Below, one piece after another: positions 10,403 to 20,150 of a stretch of 34,978 nt of DNA. The notes under the pieces are model-generated. The model was not told the DNA's origin. It made no database searches and worked only from the letters and a program-made list of their open reading frames with translations. A program made the position numbers and the translations under genes. Numbering within the stretch: position 1 is the first letter of the stretch; every line of letters starts with the position of its first letter. Source of the DNA: Euprymna scolopes (lineage: Eukaryota; Mollusca; Cephalopoda; Sepiida; Sepiolidae); NCBI GenBank assembly GCA_024364805.1, contig CM044496.1:2415456-2450433 (forward strand), written 5' to 3'.

Positions 10403-10849
10403 TGTATAATCCTGTGAGGTGTAAGTCATTTTAGTTTTAAAAGAGAAGAGAAATGTTTCAAACAAAATGGCAGTATCAATTCAGAGAAGCTTTGAATTTT
10501 AAAAGTTTGCAGATTAAAAGGAAGAATAGAGTTTCCAGTAGGTAGCTAACTGGAAGTCCTCAGACAAAGAGCAAAGTTCCTTCCAATGTGAAGACGAAAA
10601 GTTAGGTGCAAAAATTCTTAAGAGATTCAGTGTATCTATGGAGTGATTCCAATTTGTGATTGGTTATTAGCAATGTATGGTTCCATCTGATTGGTCAGTT
10701 CTTATCACCCTGTTTATAAATAGCCGTTCCAATTTTTTGTAATCATACCCTCGTCATCTTCTTTGGAATTATGAGGATGAGTTTCCTTACTGTTTCGGTT
10801 GCTTGGAGACTGGGTAGAAAAGTACCAATAAAGAATCTGTTCTTGACAA
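10403..10849 (+). promoter_or_regulatory. LTR-like or promoter-like segment
   Basis: The plus strand has two inverted CCAAT boxes (GATTGG near 10661 and 10697), a TATAAATA box near 10714 and an AATAAAG polyadenylation-like signal near 10829. It begins TG at 10404 and reaches CA at 10848-10849. This order fits a solo or orphan LTR of an old LTR retrotransposon of about 450 bases, but no second LTR was found. It could instead be a cellular-type promoter: a 73-aa frame begins at 10771 and a consensus splice donor (GAGGTAAGT) lies near 10966. Function is inference. Confidence 0.35.
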
Positions 10850-10894
10850 TCGACCTGACTGATGTGGAGCCAGAAACTGACCCAGTACTGGTCG

Positions 10895-11085
10895 GACGGA
10901 GGTACGCCACCTGGGTACTACTTAGGAGGACCATCCTCCCAGACATTGCCATCCGGCTTTCGGGTGAGGTAAGTTTATCACTTGCTGACTGAGGTGCCCT
11001 GACCGAGGGATGCCCAGGCCATTTTTGATAGGGGGAGCTTGTTTGACATCCCCCACTTTTCTAACCTTGTGTCATATCATGCTGT
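10895..11085 (+). repeat. Interspersed repeat R4, copy 1
   Basis: It is similar to 13140-13375 in the same orientation and to 11225-11372 in reverse. Shared blocks are TAGGAGGACCATCCTCCCA, GAGGTAAGTTTAT (GAGGTTAGTTTAT in copy 3) and AACCTTGTGTCA. With the next copy it forms an inverted pair about 140 bases apart. The family is not recognised. Confidence 0.6.
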
Positions 11086-11224
11086 GGTGGGCAGCATGTA
11101 AATATCTACTCTCATCAGTATACCAAAAATATTGCAACACTTAGAGAAATGTGTGAGAAAATACTTCATTCATAGCAGGGTTTGAAAGTTGGATTGAAAA
11201 GTCAGTGCTCCAGAGGAGAAGCAT

Positions 11225-11372
11225 TCTGATCCTGTAAAATATGGCTGTGCAGTCACGTCAGCATTTCCCAGCAAACACGCCTGAGGCAATTAACAATAAA
11301 CTAACCCCTTTTCAAAGAAAGAAGAGAAGGAGGGTAAAGCCTGGGAGGGTGGACCTCCTAGAACTGCACAAA
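11225..11372 (-). repeat. Interspersed repeat R4, copy 2 (inverted)
   Basis: Read on the plus strand this copy holds AACAATAAACTAACC and GTGGACCTCCTAGAACTGCAC, which match the reverse complement of 13148-13262 almost base for base. It is the best-matched pair of the family (11258-11372 with 13148-13262). Confidence 0.65.
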
Positions 11373-11433
11373 ACCAGCATTACACCGCAATCAACAGGAA
11401 CCAGATCATTACAGGAATTTGACTATCGCCCGA

Positions 11434-11509
11434 TCTTTCTCTCTTTTCTTTTTTCTCTTTCTCTTTCTCACTCTGATTTTCTCTTCTCTCTCTCTCTCTC
11501 TCTCTCTTT
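11434..11509. repeat. CT-rich low-complexity tract
   Basis: Polypyrimidine tract with a (TC)n run at about 11486-11507. Confidence 0.9.
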
Positions 11510-12742
11510 AGTTCTGCTCCAACTTCTTTCTCTTGCAAAACCGCCGATACAATGTCTATTTCTTTGTGCTAACAGATAGATTGTCCCAATGAAATCCTCA
11601 CCCTGATATTAATATGAAAGCTCTATAACCTAGAATGTCGAGTTTAGTAATGGTTAACCCCTTCCCTCCCTAATCGTCCAGGTGCCACGTTTTGTGTATA
11701 TTGAAACATATTATTTCTACTGACTTATATTTTTACATTGTTTATTATATCCCCCCTCACCTTAAAAAACAATCCCGCTTTGGTTTGGACGATTTGATCA
11801 TCACTGAAGCTTTAGCAGTATCAGAATTTTTGTAGGAATTTTTGACACCCCTAACACGAAACTGCGAATACAATATAAAAATCTCGTAATTTCTCTGTTA
11901 AAAGTGGGTTATTTATTTTCTTTATGGATTATACTTCCAAAATAAACTATTACAGTTGTTTTAAAAGTAATAAAAATATTTTTATTTTTTTTTTAAAACA
12001 GTAATGAATTTTCCGAACTCAATATTTTTCAATTTTTAAACTCAATATTTTTAAATTTTTAAATTTTAAAAATCTATCAAAATTTTTCTATTGATTCTAT
12101 TTTTACGATATTTTCAGGGTCAATGTGAAATTTTATGTTCTTTCCAATAAACCGAATATAATATTTTAGACAAACGTTTTTTTTAAATTCACGCCCCCCC
12201 CATTTTCACGCCCCCCCATTTTCACGCCCCCCCCATTTTGAAATGTCTATTAAAAAGTAAATAATTAATTTATGTTTAATAGGTTTATATATCACAAATT
12301 GAAGAGAAAAGGTCAATAAATAATATATTCAAATTTAAAACAAAAAAAAAAATCAGTTTTTTAGAAATTTACCTGTAAAGTCCGAAGTTTAAAACCTTTT
12401 TTAAAAAAAAAAAACACATTGTTTTGTTTTGTTTTTTTTTTAAATAAAACCTTGGTCCTTACTCCTTTAATTGAAAAAAAAAATTAGGGCTTGAATTACA
12501 TTTTTCGAGGAGTTATAAGCTTGGAAAGATGGGGTGGAATTATTCACTATTTTCACGAAATTTCTGACACTGCTACTGAAGCTTTGCAAAGAAATTCAAT
12601 CTTTTTTTTTTTTAAATAGTTTTCATTGTTTCTCATTTTGATGCAAATTATTGAATTTTTTGATCTCATAGTCCAAGTGGCCTCGTTTCTCTTGTTGTGA
12701 TAACCGTTATCCTGGATTATTGAACGGTTATTGATATTGTTC
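11510..12742. other. AT-rich low-complexity stretch
   Basis: Strongly AT-rich sequence with many short poly-A and poly-T runs and no supportable gene. The only ordered structure is the poly-C minisatellite listed separately. Confidence 0.5.
12190..12239. repeat. Poly-C minisatellite, three units
   Basis: The unit is ACG, seven or eight C, then ATTTTC (about 16-17 bases), repeated three times in tandem. Only the number of C residues varies, as expected from replication slippage. Confidence 0.85.
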
Positions 12743-12955
12743 GTTAGAGAGAGAGAAAAGGGAGTAGGATAGAGGAAGAGGGAAAGAAAAAATAGGGAAT
12801 GAGAAAGAGAGAAGTTAATCATCAAGAAGAGGGAATGAGAGAGGGGCAAAGAAGGAGCGAGATAAATCAAGAGAAAGAGGGAGTGAGAAAGGGAAGGAAG
12901 AGGGAGTTAGAGCAAAAGAGATGAAAGGTAGGAAAGAAAGAGAAAAAGAAATCAA
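12743..12955. repeat. GA-rich polypurine tract
   Basis: About 210 bases of GAGA, GGAAAG and GGGA units on the plus strand. The long open frames on the minus strand (serine/leucine-rich) are by-products of this bias. Confidence 0.85.
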
Positions 12956-13139
12956 GGATGCGACAAATCACATGCGAGGGGAAAAAGACAGAATGGTCAA
13001 GCGGGGTGGGGGGGTGAGGGTGGAGTAATAGATTAATGTGGTTGATATTTTGAGTTCTGACCTGTGACCTGCATGTTTTCCTCAGGGCCAAAAACCACCA
13101 GGGTCTAGGCCATTGTTCTAGTGTCTTGTTCTCTGTTGG

Positions 13140-13375
13140 CTAACATATGGTCCTGTGCTGTTCTAGGAGGTCCATTCTCCCAAGCTTTGCCTTTTCACTC
13201 TTTGGAAGGAGGTTAGTTTATTGGTAATCGCCTGAAGCGCCTCTATAAGAGAATGCTGATGGTGCTGCCCAAATATTTTATTTTGGAGGCCAGCGTTCTC
13301 TTCCTCTAGGGGTCGGCTTTTCAAATCCCATTTTTTCAGCCTTGTGTCACATTTTCCGTCTGTGAGAAGAAGATA
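13140..13375 (+). repeat. Interspersed repeat R4, copy 3
   Basis: Same family as 10895-11085 and 11225-11372, with TAGGAGGTCCATTCTCCCA at about 13165-13183 and AGCCTTGTGTCA near 13339. It is the longest copy. The 78-residue minus-strand frame across it is not conserved in the other copies. Confidence 0.65.
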
Positions 13376-13400
13376 AACATCAGTTACTTTTGACTTCAAA

Positions 13401-13446
13401 ATATGGGAGAAGATAGAGAGAGAGAGAGACAGTGAGAAGATGAGAG
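13401..13446. repeat. GA-rich tract
   Basis: (GA)n microsatellite with degenerate flanks. Confidence 0.8.
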
Positions 13447-13685
13447 AATTGTCCTTTTAGGATCAAGGTGTGGTATCTTTTCTAATGATGGACTTCATCT
13501 TTTTGTCCTCGGTTCCTGAAGAAGAAATCCTTTTAGACTGATGCAATTTTAAATTTTGTTCCACTTCAGTATCCCCTTTTTTGGGAGCAGGATTTTCTCC
13601 ACATTAAAGACTGACATTGTGCCTAACTCTCCTACTCTTAGGGAAGCAAGTAAATAGGAATTAAGTGAGAATTTTTTTTTTTTTT

Positions 13686-14134
13686 NNNNNNNNNNNNNNN
13701 NNNNNNNNNNNNNNNNNNNNNNNNNNNNNNNNNNNNNNNNNNNNNNNNNNNNNNNNNNNNNNNNNNNNNNNNNNNNNNNNNNNNNNNNNNNNNNNNNNNN
13801 NNNNNNNNNNNNNNNNNNNNNNNNNNNNNNNNNNNNNNNNNNNNNNNNNNNNNNNNNNNNNNNNNNNNNNNNNNNNNNNNNNNNNNNNNNNNNNNNNNNN
13901 NNNNNNNNNNNNNNNNNNNNNNNNNNNNNNNNNNNNNNNNNNNNNNNNNNNNNNNNNNNNNNNNNNNNNNNNNNNNNNNNNNNNNNNNNNNNNNNNNNNN
14001 NNNNNNNNNNNNNNNNNNNNNNNNNNNNNNNNNNNNNNNNNNNNNNNNNNNNNNNNNNNNNNNNNNNNNNNNNNNNNNNNNNNNNNNNNNNNNNNNNNNN
14101 NNNNNNNNNNNNNNNNNNNNNNNNNNNNNNNNNN
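13686..14134. other. Assembly gap (449 N)
   Basis: A run of N. It is preceded by a poly-T run and followed by the inner arm of the SINE-family element, so the gap removes the poly-T and outer arm of that element. Open frames drawn across it are artefacts. Confidence 1.
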
Positions 14135-14400
14135 GTGTCATTTTCACAACGTTTCAGTTGATGTAAACTCTGACTTTTTCCAGGTGTATCTTGTCAAACT
14201 CGGGGGATCTCCATGGAATTTAAAACAGAACCCTTCTATTCATCCATGGGAGTAGCATGTTTCTTCCATCAGCTATGGGTAGAAGTCTTCAGTAATTATA
14301 TTTTTGGGTGTCGCTCGCACTGAGGATCAACTTTCAACCTTTAGAAAAGTGTAACTTTACAACTGAATTTTGTCAAGTACTTTATCCACTACGCTATGGA
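14135..14400 (-). mobile_element. tRNA-derived SINE-family element X3
   Basis: The minus strand starts with a tRNA-like head: A-box TAGCGTAGTGG at 14396-14386 and a slightly damaged B-box (GTTGATCC) near 14332-14323. It continues into the same body as 22831-23268 (CAAACTCGGG, CTTTTTCCAGGTGTATCTTG read on plus) and ends at the gap in the arm ATTTTCACAACGTTTCAG. Adjacent unique sequence begins after 14400. Confidence 0.75.
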
Positions 14401-14888
14401 CAATTCTACAATTGGCCACTTCAGCGTTTCCTCCAACCATTGAGTGCATTGTATGCCACCAATTTACGGAAGAACTCCTCACCAAGCTGGCAAAACATGT
14501 GGCCGAACCACCGGAGTCTCATTTTGAGCAGTTTTTTTCAGGCCAAGAATCTTACATCTAGAGTAGATATGGTCGAGTTGAGATTGAGTTAAACTGAAAA
14601 AAAAAATATTTGTTTCATTTGAGGATTCTGATTTGATTGGTCCCACTCTTTCTTCTTCTCTGCACCCTCTCTTGAACAGATGTGATGTTGCTAGTCTCAG
14701 TATCTTCTATAAGTACGATTAACAAGTTCTTTAGAATTGTCCTTTTTTCTAGCTTGTCAGACTCTTTAGTCTGAGGTCTTCATCAGTTTGGTGTTTTGAT
14801 ACCTCATTATAATACAACTTCCTATTCTCTGTAATGGCATTTACCTGGGGTGGGTTACTTACTTGCAGTGGCTATCATCCTGTTCAGA
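14401..14888. other. Unassigned sequence
   Basis: No supportable gene. Overlapping frames at 14308-14592 arise from the SINE and its flank. A local hairpin (GACTCTTTAGTCTGAGGTC region, about 14760-14782) is visible but short. Confidence 0.35.
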
Positions 14889-15217
14889 TTGAGCCAGCTT
14901 TCTCATGAGCATGGATTGCATCTTGAACCATTGCAATCCAGTTTTGCTGATTTTTGAGCCAGATGCCAGGATATGCCTAACCATTCCTTATTCCATTGCT
15001 GGAGACCATCTACTTGTGGATCTGATAGTACCGCGAGGTCATCCTTAATTGTTGTCACCCAGGTCTTTAGCAAGTAGAGAGGGGGGAATGAGGATTTTGT
15101 GAATAAGCTCTCTCTCTCTTGTCGATGGGCTGCATGTCCAAACAACTGGAGACGTCATTTAGTCTTTGTTGGAGTGTAGAAATCAGAACACGATCTTCAG
15201 CTCTTCTGTTTTAGAGG
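14889..15217 (-). pseudogene. LINE ORF C-terminal relic, 3' part
   Basis: The minus strand reads LFGHAAHRQERES, then LKTWVTTIKDDLAVL, then GISWHLAQ. In a neighbouring frame it continues QNWIAMVQDAIHAHEK, so a frameshift lies near 14955. The pattern (FGH motif, W...I..DL..L, LAQ..W..MV.DA) is the C-terminal signature of endonuclease-reverse transcriptases of non-LTR retrotransposons. The upstream part is cut at 15218 by a MITE. It is a 5'-truncated, decayed copy; the exact clade is not certain. Confidence 0.7.
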
Positions 15218-15832
15218 AGGATGATCTAAGGGAGATAACTCCCATTTACTAAAAAAAAAAAGAAGCACTGCTGAAACAGTTTATGAAAATTATATAAAAA
15301 AAATTATATCACATATTGATCTTTTTTAATTTTTGGTCTCGTGCCAAAAGACATATATGGAAATTGTTGGAAACCAAGACTGAGATGTTCCACCTTCATC
15401 TCATCGAGTTTTTTGGCAGAAAAGGCAGACCTATTCTATCGCATAATTCTTGCGATAAGAGATCAATATCTGATATAATTTTATTTTAATAATTAACACA
15501 AGTTCATTTCTTTTTTGTAGTTCATTTATTTTTAATTTTGTGTACGTTAATTAACAAGTTTAATTATTTTATTACTTAACATTGTTTCATTTTTAGTTTG
15601 TTAGTTAACTTGTTTCAAACTTTTTCGATTGATTAACTGATTATAATTGTTCAGGTATAGTATTCGTGTATTAATTATTTTCATTTGTATTCATTTTTGT
15701 CATTATTATTCAAAAACTTGTGTATTCGTTTTTGTTAAAGTTTGTTTATGTATATCATTTTCATAAATCATTTTGGCAATGCTATTTTTTTTTTTAGTAA
15801 ATGGGAGTTATCTCCCTTAGATAATCATCTTC
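15218..15832. mobile_element. MITE with AAGGGAGATAACTC terminal repeats
   Basis: Terminal inverted repeats of about 40 bases (15218-15261 and 15784-15832) contain CTAAGGGAGATAACTCCC and CATTTACT followed by poly-A. The interior is about 520 bases, AT-rich and noncoding. A TA lies just outside the AGGGAG block at both ends, suggesting a TA-target (Tc1/mariner-type) element. The motif AAGGGAGATAACTC is common in mollusc genomes. It splits the surrounding LINE relic, so it inserted after the LINE. Confidence 0.75.
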
Positions 15833-16195
15833 TTAAATAGAAGCACCCGATCTTCATGGTATTCACCTGGAGTGGTTTGAGCCAACCCCAAATGATTTCA
15901 CTGTATCCTGCATAAAGACCCCTCCCTCTCCCCTGTCTATCAGAATCCTCGGCATACTTTAACTATTCTTGCTTTTAGTGACGAACATCAAAAACGTGGG
16001 GGCCATCTTCTAACTCCATGTCCAATCCAAGTTTCAGTTAGCTGTTTCAAAGTTTTGTTCAGTCAGCCGGTGTGACTAGAGCTACCAACTTTAGCATATA
16101 TTAATCTGCATCCTTTTCCAGTAGTTTCTTTCCAAGAACTGCAGCCTTGGTCTTTTCAAAACTAAGGTCAATAAGCATGTCTCGTCTTTGCAATA
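15833..16195 (-). pseudogene. Probable upstream part of the split LINE relic
   Basis: The minus strand here has a coding-like block MLIDLSFEKTKAAVLGKK (about 16182-16128), found again as SIDLSFEKTT on the plus strand at about 23965-24000. It points the same way as the LINE tail on the other side of the MITE. Stops interrupt the rest. The assignment to the same LINE rests on orientation and position only; the block itself was not recognised as a known domain. Confidence 0.4.
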
Positions 16196-16724
16196 ATCGT
16201 CTTTCATTGTTTTTAGCTCTTTACATGAAATGACTACCATGCCTTGTATGGAGCGACTTCCATAAATTAAAAAAATATATTTTTCTCATACTCTACTGTT
16301 ATATAAAAAAAACATAATTGTTCAGGGTTGAGTATTTTTAATGCTAGAAGATGCATCCATTTTTTACTTTCTTGTTCCAAAAAAGTTAAAGGTCAACTTA
16401 GTATTGAATAGACATTTTTTGAAACACGATATTATACATAAAAAAAAAATCCCCACAATAACTTTTAGAAGGAGGCTTGCGGTATGTTAATAAATAGGCA
16501 AGCGCAATGAGTGAATGTAAAAAAGAGAGAATAACTACTCTTTTTCCTATTCGTTCGGCTTACTCTTTCCTCTTCTTTCCTTTTCTATACTGAGTGGAAA
16601 TGGTACACACTTAAATCAATTGCTCCATACTAAATCCACACAATTGCACCATGAAGATCTGAAAGAAAGTGATTGTGCAAGTACTCTTTTGCTAGTGGAC
16701 ACTGGTTCGGCCACACATACAAGG
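16196..16724. other. Unassigned AT-rich sequence
   Basis: No supportable gene or element ends seen. Confidence 0.4.
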
Positions 16725-17079
16725 GTAGTTCCAAAAGTAAAGCCCACAATTCTTTTTCTTATTTTTAACTCAAAAAATTGAAAAGCTACAAAGATGGGAG
16801 TGGTATCATTAAAACGAAGTACCTTTTGTACTCTAGAATTTATTTTTCTACATAATCACTGCCATTTTTAGTGTGCTTTTTGCCAGGAATCCAATAACAC
16901 ATCTCTGGCTTCTGATGCATGTCCATGGCAGGGGTTGCTTTCTTAGAGTCATGCACACTCAATGTCTGCAATAGAGAGATGAAACTTTCAGGTCATGAAC
17001 GCATAAGCTCACTCTTACAATCCCCTCTGATGCATTCTGGTGGGATAAAAGAAATAGGAAGCATTACTTTTGGAACATC
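16725..17079 (-). mobile_element. Internally deleted mariner-like element
   Basis: The left end AGTTCCAAAAGTAAAGCCC (from 16727) and the right end GGAAGCATTACTTTTGGAAC (to 17076) are inverted repeats of about 20 bases. On the minus strand, near the left end, is a short coding-like tail ending GKKHTKNGSDYVEK, which resembles the usual mariner/IS630-type transposase ending (K..NG.YVE). At about 350 bases the element lacks the DDD catalytic domain. TA dinucleotides occur at or close to both ends. It is a non-autonomous relic. Confidence 0.65.
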
Positions 17080-17511
17080 TATTTTATTTTTAAACCTGTA
17101 AGTCAGTACCCACACCTTCGGCAATCGCCAAGATGGTTTGGCCAGAATGAAAAGTAGAGATGAAGATGAATGGAAAACTACAATAGAGCTAAGGCAGCAG
17201 TTGTTGAAAAAAGGGGGACATGTATGGCCTCACAAATTCATTTCACATCAGAATTTCTTCCGATGAAATTACTTTGCCTAACTCGGTCGGACCTCATTTC
17301 TCTGGCTTATTGCCAGGGGGGAAAAAACAGAATATTTCTTCTAGTAAAATTCATTAATTTATAAACAATGGACAATAATTCTTCAGAAAAATGACAAAAT
17401 CAAAAATATCTTCTGATCCAATTAATTCACTCTGACCTGGGGTACCAAAATTCCATCATTAATGGAAAATGTAGCTGATTACAAAAAATAATAAATTTAC
17501 TTGGTTCGGTT
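17080..17511. other. Unassigned sequence
   Basis: Frames of 60-64 residues have no recognisable domain. No element ends seen. Confidence 0.4.
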
Positions 17512-17775
17512 GTTTTGTTCTATCGTATATCAACCCCTTTTTTTGGGGGGGGGGGGTCATTCAATGCTGAATCCAGTAATTTTGATAAAAGTTTTTATGC
17601 TTCAAATTCTTTATATCTTTAAATATTTATTCATGGTATTTGGTTTGCTTGTTTTGTAGAGGAAAAATTAAGTTTTGTGAAGGGAAAAGAGAAAACAATA
17701 ATATCAGTGTTTGGTGCATTTTAGATTAGGAAGCCAATATCTTCAGACAACCTGATCTAGTAGCACCAGAAATAA
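17512..17775. repeat. Interspersed repeat R1, copy 2
   Basis: Direct-orientation match to 130-418, slightly shorter because of small deletions and with a 13-base G run at about 17544-17556 absent in the other copy. The end block AACCTGATCTAGTAGCA is shared. No frame is conserved between copies. Confidence 0.7.
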
Positions 17776-17806
17776 ATGTTGTATTCTGGGTTGGTTCAAT
17801 TGTAAA

Positions 17807-18225
17807 TCTAATGTATAAAAGGCGATATGTCTGTTTGTCCGTCCATCTCCATATTTTCAAACTCTACCTCTTCTGAAACTAAAAAGTCGCAGAGTGGTGC
17901 TAGAGGCCTCAAATTATTTGATTTTTTTATGGACCATTCTTTTATGGGTCAATATAGTTTTAAAGGGTCAGAAAGGAGTCAAAATTGAAAAGAATTGTTA
18001 TACATTTTGTGCATTCATATTAGTTTATTTTTAATCAGTTCATATGAGTGTCACTTTGGTACAGTGGTAACGTCACCAGCTTTGAATGCCACAGTTTTGC
18101 TTTTGGTTTCGATTCTAGCTGATGGCAACTAAATACTTTTTGTTTATTTTTGAAATCACGACTCTATAATAATATATACGAAATCTGGACAACCGACCAG
18201 GCAAAGCTGGGCACCCCACCGTTAG
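17807..18225 (+). mobile_element. Non-autonomous Helitron copy J
   Basis: It begins TCTAATGTATAAAAGGCG directly after an A and ends GTTAG before a T, with a GC hairpin (CCAG GCAAAG CTGG, about 18197-18210) shortly before the end. The final motif is TTAG rather than CTAG. A tRNA-like segment is well preserved: A-box TGGTACAGTGG at 18057-18067 and B-box GGTTTCGATTCTAGC at 18105-18119. No protein coding capacity. Confidence 0.8.
18050..18128 (+). repeat. tRNA-like segment inside Helitron J
   Basis: Correctly ordered A-box and B-box about 48 bases apart, in the same orientation as the Helitron. Full tRNA stems cannot be completed by eye. Confidence 0.6.
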
Positions 18226-18371
18226 TGTACAATAAATCAGCAAATAATAAAAATAATTAAAAAATATTGAAAAAAAAAAAAATCATTTTTCTATGAATTC
18301 AATGCTGAAATCTTTCTTTGCATAAAGTTTATTTTTAGCTTTTTTTTTTTAAATCAAAAACTTATACAGTA

Positions 18372-18744
18372 CTAGCGGGATTGCCCGGCGTTGCCCAGGT
18401 CTTTGGAGGTGTGTTGAGAAAAAAAAATGTTAGTAGGCAGGCTCGAACCTGTGTCGTGAAGGTGGAAAAGAAAGTGAAATAAAAGCTGACGCCACAGAAA
18501 TTGAAAAGCGTTCAAATTTAGTGATGTCAATTAAAAAGTTTACTTACACAAATAGAATTTACAGAAGGGAATGAGTTCACGCAGGTGCAGAAATGAACAT
18601 CTGGCTTAATTTAAGAATCACACACTTAATTGGCTGTAGGCCAGTTTCTGCCATATTTGTTTCCCCACGAAAAGCCTTTGCCGGACATACACAAAGAGTG
18701 AACACACGCACACACACACACATTTTGCCTTTTATATATATAGA
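18372..18744 (-). mobile_element. Non-autonomous Helitron copy C
   Basis: The minus strand starts TCTATATATATAAAAGGC at 18744 and ends CTAG at 18375-18372, followed by T. The hairpin CCTGGGCAACGCCGGG is slightly imperfect. A B-box AGGTTCGAGCC lies at 18450-18440; the A-box side (TGGCGTCAG) is shortened. Its 5' end touches the CTAG of copy D. Confidence 0.85.
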
Positions 18745-18948
18745 CTAGCAGGGGTACCCGGCGTTGCATGAGTGTTTAGAAATGTGTGTGTTGGGGGGGG
18801 GGGTAAATGAAAACAAAAGAATAAGCGAAGTAATAACCCTGTTTAAATATTATATAAGAAAAAACAATGTTAAAACTTCTGAAAAAAATCGGACCCCCCC
18901 CCCCAAAAAAAAACGAACGTGATGCAAATATTTATTTATATATATATA
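18745..18948 (-). mobile_element. Helitron copy D, 5'-truncated
   Basis: It ends CTAG at 18748-18745 with the hairpin half CAACGCCGGGTACCCC before it. It is only 204 bases long, and its other end runs into a TATATATA tract without the TC start. Copy E begins exactly there, so D was probably cut by, or recombined with, E. It carries a G9 and a C9 run. Confidence 0.75.
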
Positions 18949-19670
18949 CTAGTGGGGGTATCCAGCGTTGCCCGGCTGTTTGTAAGTGTGTGCGTGTTGG
19001 GGGGGGGGTTTAGATAAAAAACAAAAGCCCTGGTGTTTTGAGGTGTAAAAGAAAAAAAAACAGTTCTGGTAGGTAGGTAGGCTCGAACCCGAAGCGTTGA
19101 CGTGAAGGTGGAAAAGAAAGGGGAAAAAACGTGAAATCTAACTCGCTCAGCCACGAGGGGAGAGGAAGTGAAAACTGTTAATTTAAGGCTTATAAAGTTG
19201 ACAGGTGCGCGAATTTAATGATAATGAGGTCAAACATATTCGGCAATTAAGTTTTGCTGTGAGGCAGTTTTTTCTTTTCCCAACTTTGGCTGTTTGTTTT
19301 CCCAAGATAAAAAATGGGGGTGTACATTTGAAAAGCAATTGTCTGATATGACGGTTTTTGCCGCATTGATCAAAGCCGATTTGCTTTGTGGACGTCCCTG
19401 CCACGAATGCCAGGGCACTGATGGTGCAGATTCAGTTTCGCTTTTTTATACTGAAAAGCGAAACGGAGAAAAAATCTTGAAAATAGTGCGTAAAAGTCGG
19501 GCAAATTAAAGATAGACGCAACTTCCATTCGTAACTCGTAGATATTATGATTTAGACAATATATAAAAAGTTTTAAGGAGTGACCCGACCGAGCACGCCC
19601 CCCCCAGCTTTTGCCGAACATATACAAAAATGCACACACGCACATTTTGCCTTTTATATATATATATAGA
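18949..19670 (-). mobile_element. Non-autonomous Helitron copy E
   Basis: The minus strand starts TCTATATATATATATAAAAG at 19670 after an A and ends CTAG at 18952-18949. The hairpin is GCCGGGCAACGCTGG. The tRNA-like segment has A-box TGGCTGAGCGAGT (19153-19141) and B-box GGGTTCGAGCC (19090-19080). The interior resembles copy A: the pair CCTTTTATATATATA, GCAATTGT.TGATAT and CATTGATCAAAGC.GAT are shared. Open frames of 60-100 residues inside are not shared with copy A. Confidence 0.85.
19078..19156 (-). repeat. tRNA-like segment inside Helitron E
   Basis: A-box and B-box in order about 63 bases apart, with a pyrimidine-rich insert between them that enlarges the normal tRNA spacing. Confidence 0.6.
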
Positions 19671-19791
19671 TGGAGCACAAGTGAAATCGCATTTCAAATA
19701 AAAAAAAAAAAACTCTTTGATATACTTACGTATCATGCAGAAATAAGTATACTCACTAAAAATTAAGAAAAAATATCAAGTAGAATTTTAA

Positions 19792-20150
19792 TCATATAAA
19801 TCTTACCTGTCTGTTTAAATGTATGTATGTGTGTCTGCCTAAAACTTTCAACAGAGGCAACAGATTTCACGAGAACGGTATCATTTTGAAGCTCAACTCT
19901 TCAGACGACAAATATTGAAAAATTGGCCAAAAACATTAATTCCTTCACTCTCAACTGGGCACTTTTCTACAAGGAGAGGTCGCTTTTTTCGTTGATATTT
20001 TCGAAAGTCATCGCCTCTTTTCGATTGTCTAGCCTTAATTTAAACCTACGTCACTTCCGGTTTGGCAAGTACGGGTTCGAGGCTGTCTGCCTTTTTTTTT
20101 TTTTTTCTTTTCTCAACACACATTTCCAAACACCCGGGCACCCAGGCTAG
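19792..20150 (+). mobile_element. Non-autonomous Helitron copy F (inverted)
   Basis: It begins TCATATAAATCTTACC after an A and ends CACCCGGGCACCCAGGCTAG before a T. It is the opposite-strand relative of copy B: both share a block around TTGAAAAATTGGCCAAAAAC and ATTAATTCCTTCAC. A B-box GGGTTCGAGGC is at 20073-20083. The terminal hairpin has lost about ten bases. Copies E and F lie 5'-to-5', 121 bases apart. Confidence 0.75.

Noticed and set aside
11241-11579. 112-residue plus-strand frame
   Set aside because: It joins repeat R4 to a CT microsatellite and has no domain.
12553-13091. Serine/leucine-rich minus-strand frames
   Set aside because: They result from the GA-rich tract on the opposite strand.
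13638-14255. Long frames of 169 and 196 residues
   Set aside because: They are mostly the N gap.
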